Positions 33,891 to 43,447 are shown, counted from the stretch's first letter. The stretch: 64,000 nucleotides of DNA from Lysobacterales bacterium (GCA_016703225.1 JADJCM010000001.1:1674001-1738000), one strand, 5' to 3'. Translations and numbers: made by a program. Notes: generated from the letters alone by a model not told the origin.

Positions 33891-36641
33891 ATGTCCGGGG
33901 CATCACAGCACAGCAGGGGTGACGGGACCTGGTCGGTGATCGATATGGGCGCCTTGCGCGGGCGCCGCGCACAACTGTTTGCGCTGCTGATGTCGCTGCT
34001 TTGGCTGGCGTTCGTGCTGGTGCCGGTGCTTGACGGAAGGCCGCCCTCCGAGCTGGTGTTCGCGTGCTTGCGCGCCCCGCTGCTTGCACTTGCCGCGCTG
34101 CTCTGCGTCCACCACGGATTGGCGCACCTGCGCCCCGGACGCGTGCGGCGCTCGTGGGTGCTGATCGGCGCGGCGATCGGCTCGGTGTTCCTGGGCGAGG
34201 CCTATCGCGCGTGGCAAAGCCATCAGGGCGTCGCCAATGCGGTGTTCGGCCCGCCCGATGTTTTCTACCTTGCCTACTTCCCGCTGCTGCTGGTCGGTCT
34301 GCTGCAGCTCCCGCGTGTGTTCAGCGGCTACAGCGATCTGGCCAAGTTCGTGCTTGATTGTGCGACGGTCGCAGTCGGTGGCGGCATGTTCGTCTGGCAC
34401 TTCGCGATCCGCCCGGCGTTGGTCGCCAACGCCGGCAGCGACCCGCAGCTGGCCTGGGTCGCGATTGCATATCCCGTGGGCGACCTGCTGACCTTGCTCG
34501 GCATCGCCACGGTGCTGCTGCGGTTGCCGGTCGGGCCGACGCGCCTGGCCTACGTGCTGCTCGCAGCGGCGCTTGCGGCGAGCCTGGCCGGTGACCTCGC
34601 CTGGGTGCTGACGAAACTCCTGAGCGGCGAGCCGCACCAGGTGCTGGCCGAGGCGCTGTGGTTCCTGCAGGCTCTGATCTTCGTGTTCATGGTCTCCAGC
34701 GCGCGGCGTCATGCCAGTGCTTTCAACGAGCGCCGTGATGATCGCGTCGGTCGCTTCGCGGTGCTGCCGTATCTGGCGCTGGTTGCCGGCTACGCACTGA
34801 TCGCCGGCGTGGTCACTGCGGATCCGGGCGATCACGCCGATGCCCTGCCCAGCTTGCTGCGCTGGGGCGCCTTGCTGATCGCCTGCGTACTGGTGCGTCA
34901 GGCGCTGGCCAGCCGCGAGATGGCGGTGCTGGTGAGTGAGCGCACACGCCTGTCGAGCGAAAGTCGTCTGGCCAAGCTGATCGAGAATGCGGCCGACGGT
35001 ATTTTCGTGCTCGATCGCGAGTTGCGGGTGCGCTATGCCAGCCCCTCGGCCTTGCGCCTGCTCGCGACCGACGATGAACGCCTGCGCGGGCAACCGATCA
35101 GCGCCTTTCTGCCGGCCGATGACGCCGAGTCGCTGCGCACGCTGATGGCGTCGCTCGACCACGATACCGGGCGTCGTTCCGGCAAGCTTGTGCTGCGCTT
35201 TGCCGGCGAAGCCGGCGCCCCGGTCTGGGCCGAGACCACGGTAACCGATCAGCGCCACGATCCCGCATTGGGCGGCGTGGTGCTGAACGTGCGCGATGTG
35301 AGTGCGCACCATCGCCTCGAAGAACAGATGCAGCACGAGGCGCTGCATGATGCACTGACGCAGTTGCCGAACCGAGAGTTGTTCCTCGACCGTGTCTCCC
35401 GTGCCGCCGCCAATGCCCGACGCAGCGGTCAGCAGGTTGCGGTAGCAGTGCTCGATCTCGACCAGTTCCGGCTGATCAACGACAGTTTGGGCCACGCCAC
35501 CGGCGATCAGGTCATCGTGCTGGTGGCCGAGCGGCTGCGCGGCAGTCTGCGCGGCGGCGACACGCTGGCGCGGCTCGGTGCCGACGAGTTCGCGCTGATG
35601 CTCGACGACAGCGGTGACCCGGCGGCGCTCGGGGCGCGCCTGGACCGGGTGCTGGCGAGCTTCGCCGGGCCGTTCCGCATCGGTCACCACAGCCTGCGTC
35701 TCAGCGCCGGCATCGGCGTCGCCGTGGCGCGCGAAGGCGCCAGCGCCGAGGACCTGCTGCGCGATGCCGACACCGCAGTGAGCACCGCCAAGCAGGCCGG
35801 TCCGAATCGTTACCACGTCTTCGAGGCTGCGCTGCATGCGCGCGTGGTCGAGCGACTGGCAATGCAGGCTGCGGTTCCCGAGGCGCTCGATCACGACCGC
35901 TTCCTGGTGCAGTTGCAGCCGGTGGTGGGCTTGGCCGATGGCTATCCGATTGCGTTGCGGCCGCGCCTGCGTTGGCGCGTTCCGGCGGGTGCGCCGTTCG
36001 CGATCGAGCGGGTGCGCGATGTGGTCGGCGACATCGACGTCGCCTTCCGGCTCAGCGAATGGGTGCTGGCGACCGCGCAACGCGAATACACCAGCCTGCT
36101 GCGCTACCAGCCCGCCGCGGGGGCGCTGTCCTTGCTGATTCCGCTTGACCATCGCCACATCCAGCACGCGCAGCTGGTGCCGCGGGTGTCGGAACTGCTC
36201 GACCAAGTCGGCATGCCGGCGGTGAACCTGATGGTCGCGGTCAGCGAGGATGCACTCGGTGGCGATCACGAGCTGGCGTTGCGCCCGCTGCGCCAGTTGC
36301 GTGGGCTTGGCGTGCGTCTGGCGCTGGCGCGCTTCGGCAGCCGTGCCTCGTCGCTGGCAGCGCTGCATGAACCCCTGTTCGACGCCATCATCCTGTCGCG
36401 CAGTCTGTCGCAGGCGCTGCACGTCGGCGGACGCGGCCACGCGCTGGTGCGCGGCGTCATCGCCATGGCCGAGGCGCTCGGTGCGCGTGCCATCGCCACC
36501 GGCGTCGACAGCGAGCCTATCCGCGATGCCCTGATCGAACTGGGTTGTCTGTATGGCATCGGTTCGGCGCTGGCGCAGCCGATGCCCCTGGAACACCTGC
36601 TGCCGTGGCTCGGCGGTCGCCTGTCCGAGAGCGGACGTTGA
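33891..36641 (+). CDS. Membrane PAS-GGDEF-EAL-like protein with degenerate catalytic motifs
   Basis: The 916-aa protein begins with about nine transmembrane helices. A PAS domain follows near residues 365-470 (LIENAADGIFVLDRELRVRYASPSALRLL). The GGDEF domain has GADEF at about residues 563-567 instead of GGDEF. The EAL-like domain starts LVQLQPVVGLADGYPIALRPRLRW, so the EAL triplet is lost, and the usual DDFG is RFGS. It is probably inactive as phosphodiesterase and may act as a c-di-GMP sensor or scaffold; cyclase activity with GADEF is uncertain. GGGAGG precedes ATG 33891. A paralogue follows directly. Confidence 0.85.
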   Translation: MSGASQHSRGDGTWSVIDMGALRGRRAQLFALLMSLLWLAFVLVPVLDGRPPSELVFACLRAPLLALAALLCVHHGLAHLRPGRVRRSWVLIGAAIGSVFLGEAYRAWQSHQGVANAVFGPPDVFYLAYFPLLLVGLLQLPRVFSGYSDLAKFVLDCATVAVGGGMFVWHFAIRPALVANAGSDPQLAWVAIAYPVGDLLTLLGIATVLLRLPVGPTRLAYVLLAAALAASLAGDLAWVLTKLLSGEPHQVLAEALWFLQALIFVFMVSSARRHASAFNERRDDRVGRFAVLPYLALVAGYALIAGVVTADPGDHADALPSLLRWGALLIACVLVRQALASREMAVLVSERTRLSSESRLAKLIENAADGIFVLDRELRVRYASPSALRLLATDDERLRGQPISAFLPADDAESLRTLMASLDHDTGRRSGKLVLRFAGEAGAPVWAETTVTDQRHDPALGGVVLNVRDVSAHHRLEEQMQHEALHDALTQLPNRELFLDRVSRAAANARRSGQQVAVAVLDLDQFRLINDSLGHATGDQVIVLVAERLRGSLRGGDTLARLGADEFALMLDDSGDPAALGARLDRVLASFAGPFRIGHHSLRLSAGIGVAVAREGASAEDLLRDADTAVSTAKQAGPNRYHVFEAALHARVVERLAMQAAVPEALDHDRFLVQLQPVVGLADGYPIALRPRLRWRVPAGAPFAIERVRDVVGDIDVAFRLSEWVLATAQREYTSLLRYQPAAGALSLLIPLDHRHIQHAQLVPRVSELLDQVGMPAVNLMVAVSEDALGGDHELALRPLRQLRGLGVRLALARFGSRASSLAALHEPLFDAIILSRSLSQALHVGGRGHALVRGVIAMAEALGARAIATGVDSEPIRDALIELGCLYGIGSALAQPMPLEHLLPWLGGRLSESGR

Positions 36642-36745
36642 GCGTCGGCCCGGACGGGGCATGCATATCCAACGGCCGGATCCATGAGCGACAATCCTGA
36701 GGCTGCACCCGCGCAGTCCGTGCCAGGCAAGTGGAGAAGGAGTCG

Positions 36746-36850
36746 ATGCCGGACCAAGTGACGCATCATGACGACTGCCCCTGCGGGCGCGCACGGTTCG
36801 AACTGGGCGCGCCGGCGCAGACGGTACGCAGCGAGGGCGAGGGCGATGAC
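36746..36850 (+). CDS. Possible 34-residue leader ORF coupled to the second GGDEF/EAL gene
   Basis: ATG 36746 follows a strong GGAGAAGGAG site and opens 34 codons (MPDQVTHHDDCPCGRARFEL...). They end in TGA overlapping the ATG at 36846 (ATGACTGA). This arrangement would couple leader translation to the downstream gene. Conservation is unknown, so it may be chance or a mis-set gene start. Confidence 0.35.
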
Positions 36851-39548
36851 TGAGTCGAAGCACGTGCAAGGAGGCGCCGGCCTTGGGCGGTTCGCCCAGG
36901 GCGCCATGGCGCTGCCGCCCTTGTGGCTGTTGCTGATGTTCGCGCTCGACCTGCCCGAGCCGGTGCGTTTGGCCATTGGCAACTGGACGACGGTGTTGCC
37001 AGCGGCCCTTGCCGGTGCATTCGCCGGCAGGTTGGCGCTGCTGCCCCATCTGGATCGACGCCTGCGGTTCGGCTGGGCGCTGATCGGGTTCGCGTTGCTC
37101 GCGGATGCGTTCGGCTTCCTGGCATTCGGCTGGTACGAGGCGGTGCTTGGGCTCGACCCCACCTACAACTGGGTCAACCTGCCGTTCTACGTCTACTTCA
37201 TCACGATGTTCTTCGGCCTGCTGCTGCTGACGCCGCCTTCGCAGACGCGCGGTGAGCGGCCGCTGTACGCGCTCGACGTGCTGGCGGTCGGCCTCTCCGG
37301 CGCGATGTTGCTGACCGAGTTCGTGGTGCACCCGATCCTCGACGACCACGGCACGTCGCGCAGCCTGTTGCAGATCCTGACGCTGGCCGCCTACCCGCTG
37401 CTCGGCGCGCTGACCCTATTCGGCGTCGCCAGCTTGATGATGCGCCTGCCCGAGGGTGTCGAGCGCAGGCCCTACATGTTGCTCATCGCTGCGGTCGCGC
37501 TGTACCTGTGCGCCGACTCCGCGTGGTCGATCCTGGCCCTGCTCGATGACTACGACACCGGCACGATCAGCGATCTCGGCTGGTTGCTCGGCGCCTGCAT
37601 GTTTCTTGCCGCGACCGAGATGGCATGGCGCGAAAAGCGCGCCACCGGCTTTGTGCATAGCAGCTATCGCACGCAGGAGTACGCGCGTTTGATGCCCTAC
37701 CTGGCGATGGCGGTGGGCATGTGCGTGCTGCTCGCCGGAATTCTGCGCGAGGCGCGTGACCTGGTGCCGCTGGCGCTGTTTGGCAGCGTGCTGGCTCTGA
37801 CCGTGTTCTGGCGCCAGTGGCTGGCTGCGCGCAGCCACCACGATCGCGCACTGGCCGACACCCGTGCCAGCGCCGAGCGCCGGTTGGCGGCCCTGGTCGA
37901 GCGTTCCGCCGAGGTGATCTTCGTGCTCGGCACGGACTTGCGCATCCGCTACGCCAGTCCCGGTGCCAGCCGTCAGTTCGGAGCCGGGGCGACCGCCGCC
38001 GGCGCCTTGCTGCTCGACGCGGTGCATGCTGCCGACCAGTTCCGTGCGCGCGCCACCATCGACGATGTCCTGCATGCACCGGGTGCGGTCGCGGTGGTCG
38101 AGTGGCGACTGGCGCGTGCGCCCGAGGCCTGGGTCGCCTGTGAAAACACCATTTCCAACCAGCTGCATGATCCGGCGGTGCAGGGCATCGTGGTCAACGC
38201 GCGCGACATCGGCGAGCGTCAGGCGTTGGAAGAACGCCTGCGCCGCCAGGCGCTGCATGACCCGCTGACCGCGGTCGCCAACCGCGCGCTGTTCATCGAC
38301 CGCCTGCTGCAGGCGCTGGTGCGACGCCAGCGCCAAGGCGGAAGCGTCGCGGTGCTGTTCGTCGATCTCGACCACTTCAAGCTGGTCAACGATTCGCTCG
38401 GGCATCTCGCTGGCGACCACCTGTTGCGGGTTGCGGCGCAGCGGTTGAGCGAGAGCGTGCGCGCGGTCGATACCGTCGCGCGTCTGGCCGGCGACGAGTT
38501 CGCGGTGTTGCTGGAAGACGCCGGAGCGCAGAACGAGGTGATCGGTGTCGCCGGGCGCGTGTTGCACGCGCTGGCCACACCGTTCGTGGTCGATGCGCGC
38601 ACCGCCCTGGTTGGCGCCAGTATCGGCGTTGCCTTCGCGCAACCGGAGGACAGTGCTGAAGACGTGATGCGCAACGCCGATCTCGCGGTCTACAACGCCA
38701 AGAGCGGCGGCCGTGGACGCGTCGCCGTGTATGCGCCGGAAATGCAGCAGGCGGTCGGCACGCGCCTGCGCCTGCATCAGGCGCTGCGCAAGGCGCTGGC
38801 GCAAGACGATCTCAGGCTGCACTTCCAGCCGATCCTGTCGTTGGCGGATGGCGCCCTGATCGGAGTCGAAGCGCTGTTGCGCTGGTCGGCCGCGGGCGAG
38901 GCAGCGTTGCCGCCGGGCGAGATCGTCGCTGCCGCCGAAGAGGCAGGGCTGATCGACGCTCTCGGTCGTCTGGTGCTGGTGCATGCGCTGCGCGATGCCG
39001 TGGTATTGCGCCAGGATCTCGGCGTGCCGCAGCTGCTGTTGACCGTCAACGTCTCGGTGCTGCAGCTCGAAGACGCCGACTTCGTGCGCGATCTCGCGGC
39101 CATGCTCATCGCCAACGGCTGGCCGGCAGCGCAGCTGGTGCTGGAGTTCGACGAGCGCATCGGAAATCGCCGCAGCGAGCAGTTGCTGCCGGTGCTGACG
39201 CAGCTGAAGAATCTCGGCGTGCGCCTGTCGATCGACAACTTCGGTATCGGCGAGGCGGCATTGAGCATGATCGAGCGGCTGCCGTTCGACGTGCTCAAGC
39301 TGTCGCGGCACTTCGTCGCGCGCCTCGGAGAACCCGAGGAGCGCGCGTCGCGCGCGCTTGCTGAAGCGCTGGTGGGGCTCGGTCGCGCCATGGATCTGAC
39401 CACCATCGGTCACGGTGTCGAGAACGCGCGCCAGTCGGATGAACTGGCGGTGATCGGCTGCCGCCATGCCCAGGGCTTCCATCTGGCGCGACCGATGCCG
39501 GCCGAAGAACTAGGCGCCTGGTGGCGCGCCCATTCGAAGCGCGACTGA
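36846..39548 (+). CDS. Membrane PAS-GGDEF-EAL protein, paralogue of the preceding gene
   Basis: The 900-aa protein has about nine N-terminal helices and a PAS-like segment (ALVERSAEVIFVLGTDLRIRYASPGA). Its GGDEF domain has AGDEF at about residues 548-552 (RLAGDEFAVLLED); the alanine variant is active in some cyclases. Its EAL domain keeps GVEALLRW near residue 675 and NVSVLQLEDADF. The metal motif DDFGTG reads DNFGIG, and AEGVE reads GHGVE, so phosphodiesterase activity is doubtful. It probably senses a signal and binds or makes c-di-GMP. A PilZ receptor gene lies 3.5 kb further on. ATG 36768 is an alternative start. Confidence 0.88.
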   Translation: MTESKHVQGGAGLGRFAQGAMALPPLWLLLMFALDLPEPVRLAIGNWTTVLPAALAGAFAGRLALLPHLDRRLRFGWALIGFALLADAFGFLAFGWYEAVLGLDPTYNWVNLPFYVYFITMFFGLLLLTPPSQTRGERPLYALDVLAVGLSGAMLLTEFVVHPILDDHGTSRSLLQILTLAAYPLLGALTLFGVASLMMRLPEGVERRPYMLLIAAVALYLCADSAWSILALLDDYDTGTISDLGWLLGACMFLAATEMAWREKRATGFVHSSYRTQEYARLMPYLAMAVGMCVLLAGILREARDLVPLALFGSVLALTVFWRQWLAARSHHDRALADTRASAERRLAALVERSAEVIFVLGTDLRIRYASPGASRQFGAGATAAGALLLDAVHAADQFRARATIDDVLHAPGAVAVVEWRLARAPEAWVACENTISNQLHDPAVQGIVVNARDIGERQALEERLRRQALHDPLTAVANRALFIDRLLQALVRRQRQGGSVAVLFVDLDHFKLVNDSLGHLAGDHLLRVAAQRLSESVRAVDTVARLAGDEFAVLLEDAGAQNEVIGVAGRVLHALATPFVVDARTALVGASIGVAFAQPEDSAEDVMRNADLAVYNAKSGGRGRVAVYAPEMQQAVGTRLRLHQALRKALAQDDLRLHFQPILSLADGALIGVEALLRWSAAGEAALPPGEIVAAAEEAGLIDALGRLVLVHALRDAVVLRQDLGVPQLLLTVNVSVLQLEDADFVRDLAAMLIANGWPAAQLVLEFDERIGNRRSEQLLPVLTQLKNLGVRLSIDNFGIGEAALSMIERLPFDVLKLSRHFVARLGEPEERASRALAEALVGLGRAMDLTTIGHGVENARQSDELAVIGCRHAQGFHLARPMPAEELGAWWRAHSKRD

Positions 39549-39562
39549 ACCGCGCGCCAGCC

Positions 39563-40843
39563 TCAGCCGAGCGTGGCGAAGCTCGCGCGCGCCGCGTCGA
39601 GCGTGGCCTCGATCACCGCATCGTCATGTGCCATCGACACGAACCCGGCCTCGAATGCCGAGGGCGCGAAGTACACGCCACGCTCCAGCATGGCGTGGAA
39701 GAAGCGATTGAAGCGAGTACTGTCGCTGGCCATCGCCTGGGTGTAGCTCTCGACCGGATTCGAGGTGAAGAACAGCCCGAACATGCCGCAGACGCGATTG
39801 CAGCGGAACGCGACGCCAGCCGCTGCGGCGGCGGCTTCGAGGCCGTCGCATAGCCGCTCTGTCTTGGCTTCCAGGCGCGCGTAGAAACCGGGCTCGGCGA
39901 GCAGGTCGAGGGTCGCGAGTCCTGCGGCCATCGCCACCGGGTTCCCGGACAGGGTGCCGGCCTGATAGACCGGGCCGCTCGGCGCGATCAGCTGCATGAT
40001 CTCGCGGCGGCCACCGTAGGCGCCGACCGGCATGCCGCCGCCGATGATCTTGCCGAAGGTCGTGAGGTCCGGGCGGATGCCGTACAGCTCCTGCGCGCCG
40101 CCTGCCGCGACGCGGAAGCCGGTCATCACTTCGTCGAAGATCAGCAGGGCGCCGTGCTTCGTGCACAGCTCGCGCAAGTGTTCGAGGAAGCCGGGGCGCG
40201 GCAGGATCAGGTTGGCATTGCCGATGATCGGTTCGACGATGATGCAGGCGATGTCGGCGCCTTTTTGCTCGAACAGCTGGGTCGCGGCGTCGAAGTCGTT
40301 GAACGGCAGGGTCAGGGTCAGGTCGGCGAGCGCGGCCGGAACGCCGGGCGAGTTCGGCAGGCCAAGGGTGAGTGCGCCCGATCCGGCCTTGACCAGGAAG
40401 CTGTCGCCATGGCCGTGGTAGCAACCCTCGAACTTCACCATGCGCGAGCGCTGCGTGTAACCGCGGGCGAGGCGCACTGCGGCCATGGTCGCCTCGGTGC
40501 CCGAGTTGACCATGCGCACCATTTCGAGGCCGGGCACGCGCTCGACGAGGCGTTCGGCCATGGTCACTTCGAGCGGATTCGGAACACCGAACGAAAGCCC
40601 GTTGACGGCGGTGCGCAGGACCGCATCGAGCACACGCGGATGCGCATGGCCGAGGATCATCGGCCCCCAGGAGCCGACGTAGTCGATGTAGCGCTTGCCG
40701 TCGGCGTCGAACAGGTGGGGGCCTTCGGCGCGCACCGCGAAGAACGGCTCGCCGCCGACCGACTTGAACGCGCGCACCGGCGAGTTCACGCCGCCGGGCA
40801 TCAGATTGCGGGCAGCGGCAAACAGCTCGGCATTACGGCTCAT
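39563..40843 (-). CDS. hemL: Glutamate-1-semialdehyde 2,1-aminomutase
   Basis: HemL makes 5-aminolevulinate for haem by a PLP-dependent transamination. The 426-aa product starts MSRNAELFAAARNLMPGGVNSPVRAF. It carries VNSGTEATMAAVRLARGYT, CYHGHGDSFLVKAGSG, LIFDEVMTGFRVA and the PLP lysine in LTTFGKIIGGGMPVGAYGG. Length is standard. It follows thiE with an 11-nt overlap of reading frames. Confidence 0.97.
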   Translation of the reverse strand: MSRNAELFAAARNLMPGGVNSPVRAFKSVGGEPFFAVRAEGPHLFDADGKRYIDYVGSWGPMILGHAHPRVLDAVLRTAVNGLSFGVPNPLEVTMAERLVERVPGLEMVRMVNSGTEATMAAVRLARGYTQRSRMVKFEGCYHGHGDSFLVKAGSGALTLGLPNSPGVPAALADLTLTLPFNDFDAATQLFEQKGADIACIIVEPIIGNANLILPRPGFLEHLRELCTKHGALLIFDEVMTGFRVAAGGAQELYGIRPDLTTFGKIIGGGMPVGAYGGRREIMQLIAPSGPVYQAGTLSGNPVAMAAGLATLDLLAEPGFYARLEAKTERLCDGLEAAAAAAGVAFRCNRVCGMFGLFFTSNPVESYTQAMASDSTRFNRFFHAMLERGVYFAPSAFEAGFVSMAHDDAVIEATLDAARASFATLG

Positions 40844-41489
40844 GGGCACTCCGGGTGGAAAATAGTTGGATGAGTTCGCGCGCCGCACCTTCGCGGTCGT
40901 CGGCCTCCCAGATCGCGCCGAGCACGGCGACGGCGTCGGCTCCGGCAGCGATCAGCGGGCGCGCATTGTGCGCGTCGATGCCGCCGATCGCCACCCGTGG
41001 CAGCAGAAGTTTCGCGGCCGCGCCGAGCAACGCCGGGTCGGCGCGGCGCGCGCCGGGCTTGGTGGTGGAGGCGAAGAACGCGCCGAAGGCAAGGTAGTCG
41101 GCGCCGGCGCGGGCTGCGGCTTCGGCGCGGGCCAGATCGTTGTAGCAGGACGCGCCGATGATCGCGTCGGCGCCGAGCGCGGTGCGGGCCGCCGCCAGGT
41201 CACCGTCGTGCTCGCCGAGATGCACGCCGTCGGCGTCGACCGCAGCGGCCAGCGCCACGTCGTCGTTGATGATCAGCAACGCGTTGTGCGCACGCGTCAG
41301 TGCACGCAGTGCCTCGGCCTGCTCGCGCCGCAGCCCGCGGTCGCCGCTCTTGTCGCGGTACTGCACGATGCGCACGCCGCCACGCAGCGCCGCCGCGACG
41401 CCGGCACACAGCGCCGCGCTGTCGCCGCCTGCGCGTGTCAACAGATAGACTCCGTGGATGCTTTGTCGAGTTTCGCTGCTGCCTGCCAC
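40833..41489 (-). CDS. thiE: Thiamine-phosphate synthase
   Basis: ThiE couples the pyrimidine and thiazole moieties of thiamine. The 218-aa product has VRIVQYRDKSGD (pyrophosphate and substrate contacts), LLIINDDVALAAAVDADGVHLGEHD, IIGASCYNDLARAEAAARAGADYLAFGAFFAS, and VAIGGIDAHNARPLIAAGADAVAVLGAI. All are ThiE signatures. It is divergent from rubredoxin and upstream of hemL, a common arrangement in gammaproteobacteria. Confidence 0.95.
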   Translation of the reverse strand: MAGSSETRQSIHGVYLLTRAGGDSAALCAGVAAALRGGVRIVQYRDKSGDRGLRREQAEALRALTRAHNALLIINDDVALAAAVDADGVHLGEHDGDLAAARTALGADAIIGASCYNDLARAEAAARAGADYLAFGAFFASTTKPGARRADPALLGAAAKLLLPRVAIGGIDAHNARPLIAAGADAVAVLGAIWEADDREGAARELIQLFSTRSAHEP

Positions 41490-41492
41490 AAT
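41463..41492 (+). promoter_or_regulatory. Candidate promoter for the rubredoxin gene
   Basis: TTGTCG (41463-41468) and CACAAT (41487-41492) are 18 nt apart, 30 nt before the rubredoxin ATG. They overlap the first codons of thiE on the other strand. Confidence 0.4.
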
Positions 41493-41521
41493 ACGCGCCC
41501 TGCCGTTTCCGGGTCCGAGTG

Positions 41522-41713
41522 ATGAGTGTTGACGCCGACACGCCGTTTCGAATCTACCTTTGCGTGGTCTGCGGTTTCGTCTACGACGAAGCCCGCGGCT
41601 TGCCCGAAGAAGGCATTTCCCCCGGCACGCGCTGGGAGGCCATTCCGGAAGACTGGGTCTGTCCGGACTGCGGCGTCGGCAAGGCCGACTTCGAACTGAC
41701 CGACATCAGTTGA
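41522..41713 (+). CDS. Rubredoxin
   Basis: The 63-aa protein has both rubredoxin iron-binding CxxC loops, YLCVVCGFVYDEARG and WVCPDCGVGKADFE, with the conserved PGTRWEAIPEDW between them. Rubredoxins carry single electrons, for example to alkane hydroxylases or peroxide reductases. Its 3' end overlaps that of the convergent SirB1-like gene by 8 nt. Confidence 0.96.
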   Translation: MSVDADTPFRIYLCVVCGFVYDEARGLPEEGISPGTRWEAIPEDWVCPDCGVGKADFELTDIS

Positions 41714-42563
41714 GGCGGCCGCTGCTGCTGCCGAGTTCGACCATGATCTGGCGGATGCGCTCGTGGTCTTCACCCTGCGGCACCAGCGCCAGGTACTGAC
41801 GCAAGTCTTCGCGCGCGGCGCGCACGTGGCCGACGCGCGCATATAGCAGGCCGCGCTCGCGCACTTCGTCGGGGTCGCGCTGGTCGAGCCAGACGATGCG
41901 GTCGGCGCAGCGCAGCGCGCGCTCGAATTGCTCGAGATCAACATAGGTCTGGCGCAGGTTGCGCAGCATGCGCGTCAGGATCACGCGCGTCGGCGCCGGC
42001 TCAAGCATGCGCCCGAGCTGCTCGTCGTCAACCTGACGGCCGGAAAGATGCGGCTTGGCGCGCACGCGCAGCTCGCCGGCGTCGAGCGAACGCCCCTTGT
42101 TGAACGGATCGAGCACCAGCAGGCCACTGTCCACCGGCAGCCGGATCAGGAAATGGCCGGGGAAAGACACTCCCTGCAGCGGCAGGCCGACGCGGCGGGC
42201 GAGGTCGAGTTCGAGCACGGCGAGTGCGATCGGGTTGCCGGTGCGGCGCTCGATCACCTGGTTGAGATAGCTGTTGCGCGGGTCGTAGTAGTCCTGTTCG
42301 TTGCCGGTGTAGCCCTGTTCCTCGAACAGGAAGCCGTGCAGCGCGCGCAAGGCGTCCAGGGCGTCGACGCTGGACCCGATGCGTTCGCGCACCGCCTCCG
42401 ACTGGGTACGCACCAGGTCTTCGTAGCCGGCCGGGTCGATCTCCGGGTATTCGTCGCGGGCGATCTGCAACGCTGCCCACAGCAACGGGATGTCCTCGTC
42501 GCGGGCTTCGCGCAGGTACCGCCAGCTGGCAGCGGCATCGAGTTGGGTGAGGGGCGTGTTCAT
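41706..42563 (-). CDS. SirB1-like transglutaminase-fold/TPR protein
   Basis: The 285-aa product has RNSYLNQVIERRTGNPIALAVLELDLARRVGLPLQGVSFPGHFLIRL, the hallmark of the SirB1 N-terminal transglutaminase-like domain. A TPR-like C-terminus follows (LRNLRQTYVDLEQFERALRCADRIVWLDQRDP). The family is widespread next to translation or haem genes; its biochemical role is not established. I chose ATG 42563 (MNTPLTQLDAA) over the longer frame. Confidence 0.85.
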   Translation of the reverse strand: MNTPLTQLDAAASWRYLREARDEDIPLLWAALQIARDEYPEIDPAGYEDLVRTQSEAVRERIGSSVDALDALRALHGFLFEEQGYTGNEQDYYDPRNSYLNQVIERRTGNPIALAVLELDLARRVGLPLQGVSFPGHFLIRLPVDSGLLVLDPFNKGRSLDAGELRVRAKPHLSGRQVDDEQLGRMLEPAPTRVILTRMLRNLRQTYVDLEQFERALRCADRIVWLDQRDPDEVRERGLLYARVGHVRAAREDLRQYLALVPQGEDHERIRQIMVELGSSSGRLN

Positions 42564-42604
42564 GCCGACTTGATAGGGCCGCGCCGGGCGCAGGTCAAGC
42601 AAAA

Positions 42605-43051
42605 CTAGTGGTCGCCGTTCAGCTCTGCCGGCAGCGTCAGCGGGTCGCCCGCGACCAGGCCCAGCGCGGCCCCGACGCCAGCGTTCAGTTCCAGCACGTA
42701 GCGGGCATTGCCCTCGCTCGGGTAGGTCGGACAGCGGTCGCCGCCGTGCTTGCAGGTCGGTACCCGATAGTGCGCGCTGACGAAGCGCAGGTCGCTGTCG
42801 AAGAACAGAATGTCGAGCGGGATCAGCGTGTTCTGCATCCAGAACGACTGTGGCTCCTCCGCGTCGAACAGAAACAGCATGCCGCGGTCAGCCGCCATCG
42901 ACTCGCGATACATCAGGCCGCGCGCGCGTTCGGCATCGTCATCCGCGATCTCGACCGCGAAACGCCGGCCCTTGAGTTCGACCTCGGGCGTACGCGCGAG
43001 CGGGCAGCCCGCGAGCAGAAGCAGCGCCGCAAGCGTGAGCGCGCGCTTCAT
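42605..43051 (-). CDS. DUF192 lipoprotein
   Basis: The 148-aa product has a lipobox (LALLLLAGC-like, with AGC at 14-16). The DUF192 core reads ARGLMYRESMAADRGMLFLFDAEEPQSFWMQNTLIPLDILFFDSD, then EGNARYVLELNAGVGAALGLVAGD. The family is of unknown function. The upstream PilZ gene's stop overlaps this start (ATGA). Confidence 0.9.
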   Translation of the reverse strand: MKRALTLAALLLLAGCPLARTPEVELKGRRFAVEIADDDAERARGLMYRESMAADRGMLFLFDAEEPQSFWMQNTLIPLDILFFDSDLRFVSAHYRVPTCKHGGDRCPTYPSEGNARYVLELNAGVGAALGLVAGDPLTLPAELNGDH

Positions 43052-43404
43052 TCCGGTGGCTGCATCTGCTGGCGCGCGGTCAGGTGCGCGAAGCGCTCGA
43101 TCAGTGCGGTGAGCAGTGCGAAGTCGCGGGGCGACATGTCCATGAACTCGACGCTGAAGGCGCGCTGGTCGAGGCGGATCAACTGCACTTCGGCGCGGAA
43201 CGGCTCGGCCCCCGGAATCAGCAGCGTGAGTGCGAAGCGACTGCCATCCGGCGGCGAGAACTGGTCCGGCCGCTCCATGCGCAAGCCGTTGATCGACAAG
43301 TCCACGAGCGTGGCGCGCACGGACTTGCCCTGGATCTCGACCTCGCCCTCGCCGCTGGTGGCGAAGCGGGTTTCCTGACGTCGGTCGTCATAGAGTTCAG
43401 CCAT
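43048..43404 (-). CDS. PilZ domain protein
   Basis: The 118-aa protein has the c-di-GMP-binding RxxxR motif (DDRRQETRF) and the second motif VDLSINGLRM near residues 34-44. It is a single-domain receptor of the kind that adjusts motility or surface properties. The two GGDEF/EAL membrane proteins lie a few kb away, which makes a local c-di-GMP link possible. Confidence 0.9.
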   Translation of the reverse strand: MAELYDDRRQETRFATSGEGEVEIQGKSVRATLVDLSINGLRMERPDQFSPPDGSRFALTLLIPGAEPFRAEVQLIRLDQRAFSVEFMDMSPRDFALLTALIERFAHLTARQQMQPPE

Positions 43405-43447
43405 GGCGGCACCTGTTGCTGCGAAAACCGGATGCTATCAGCGGCGC

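Noticed and set aside
33903..37349. A minus-strand open frame of about 1150 codons opposite the first GGDEF/EAL gene
   Set aside because: It is Arg/Gln/His-rich low-complexity shadow coding with no domain, and the plus strand carries clear PAS and GGDEF motifs.
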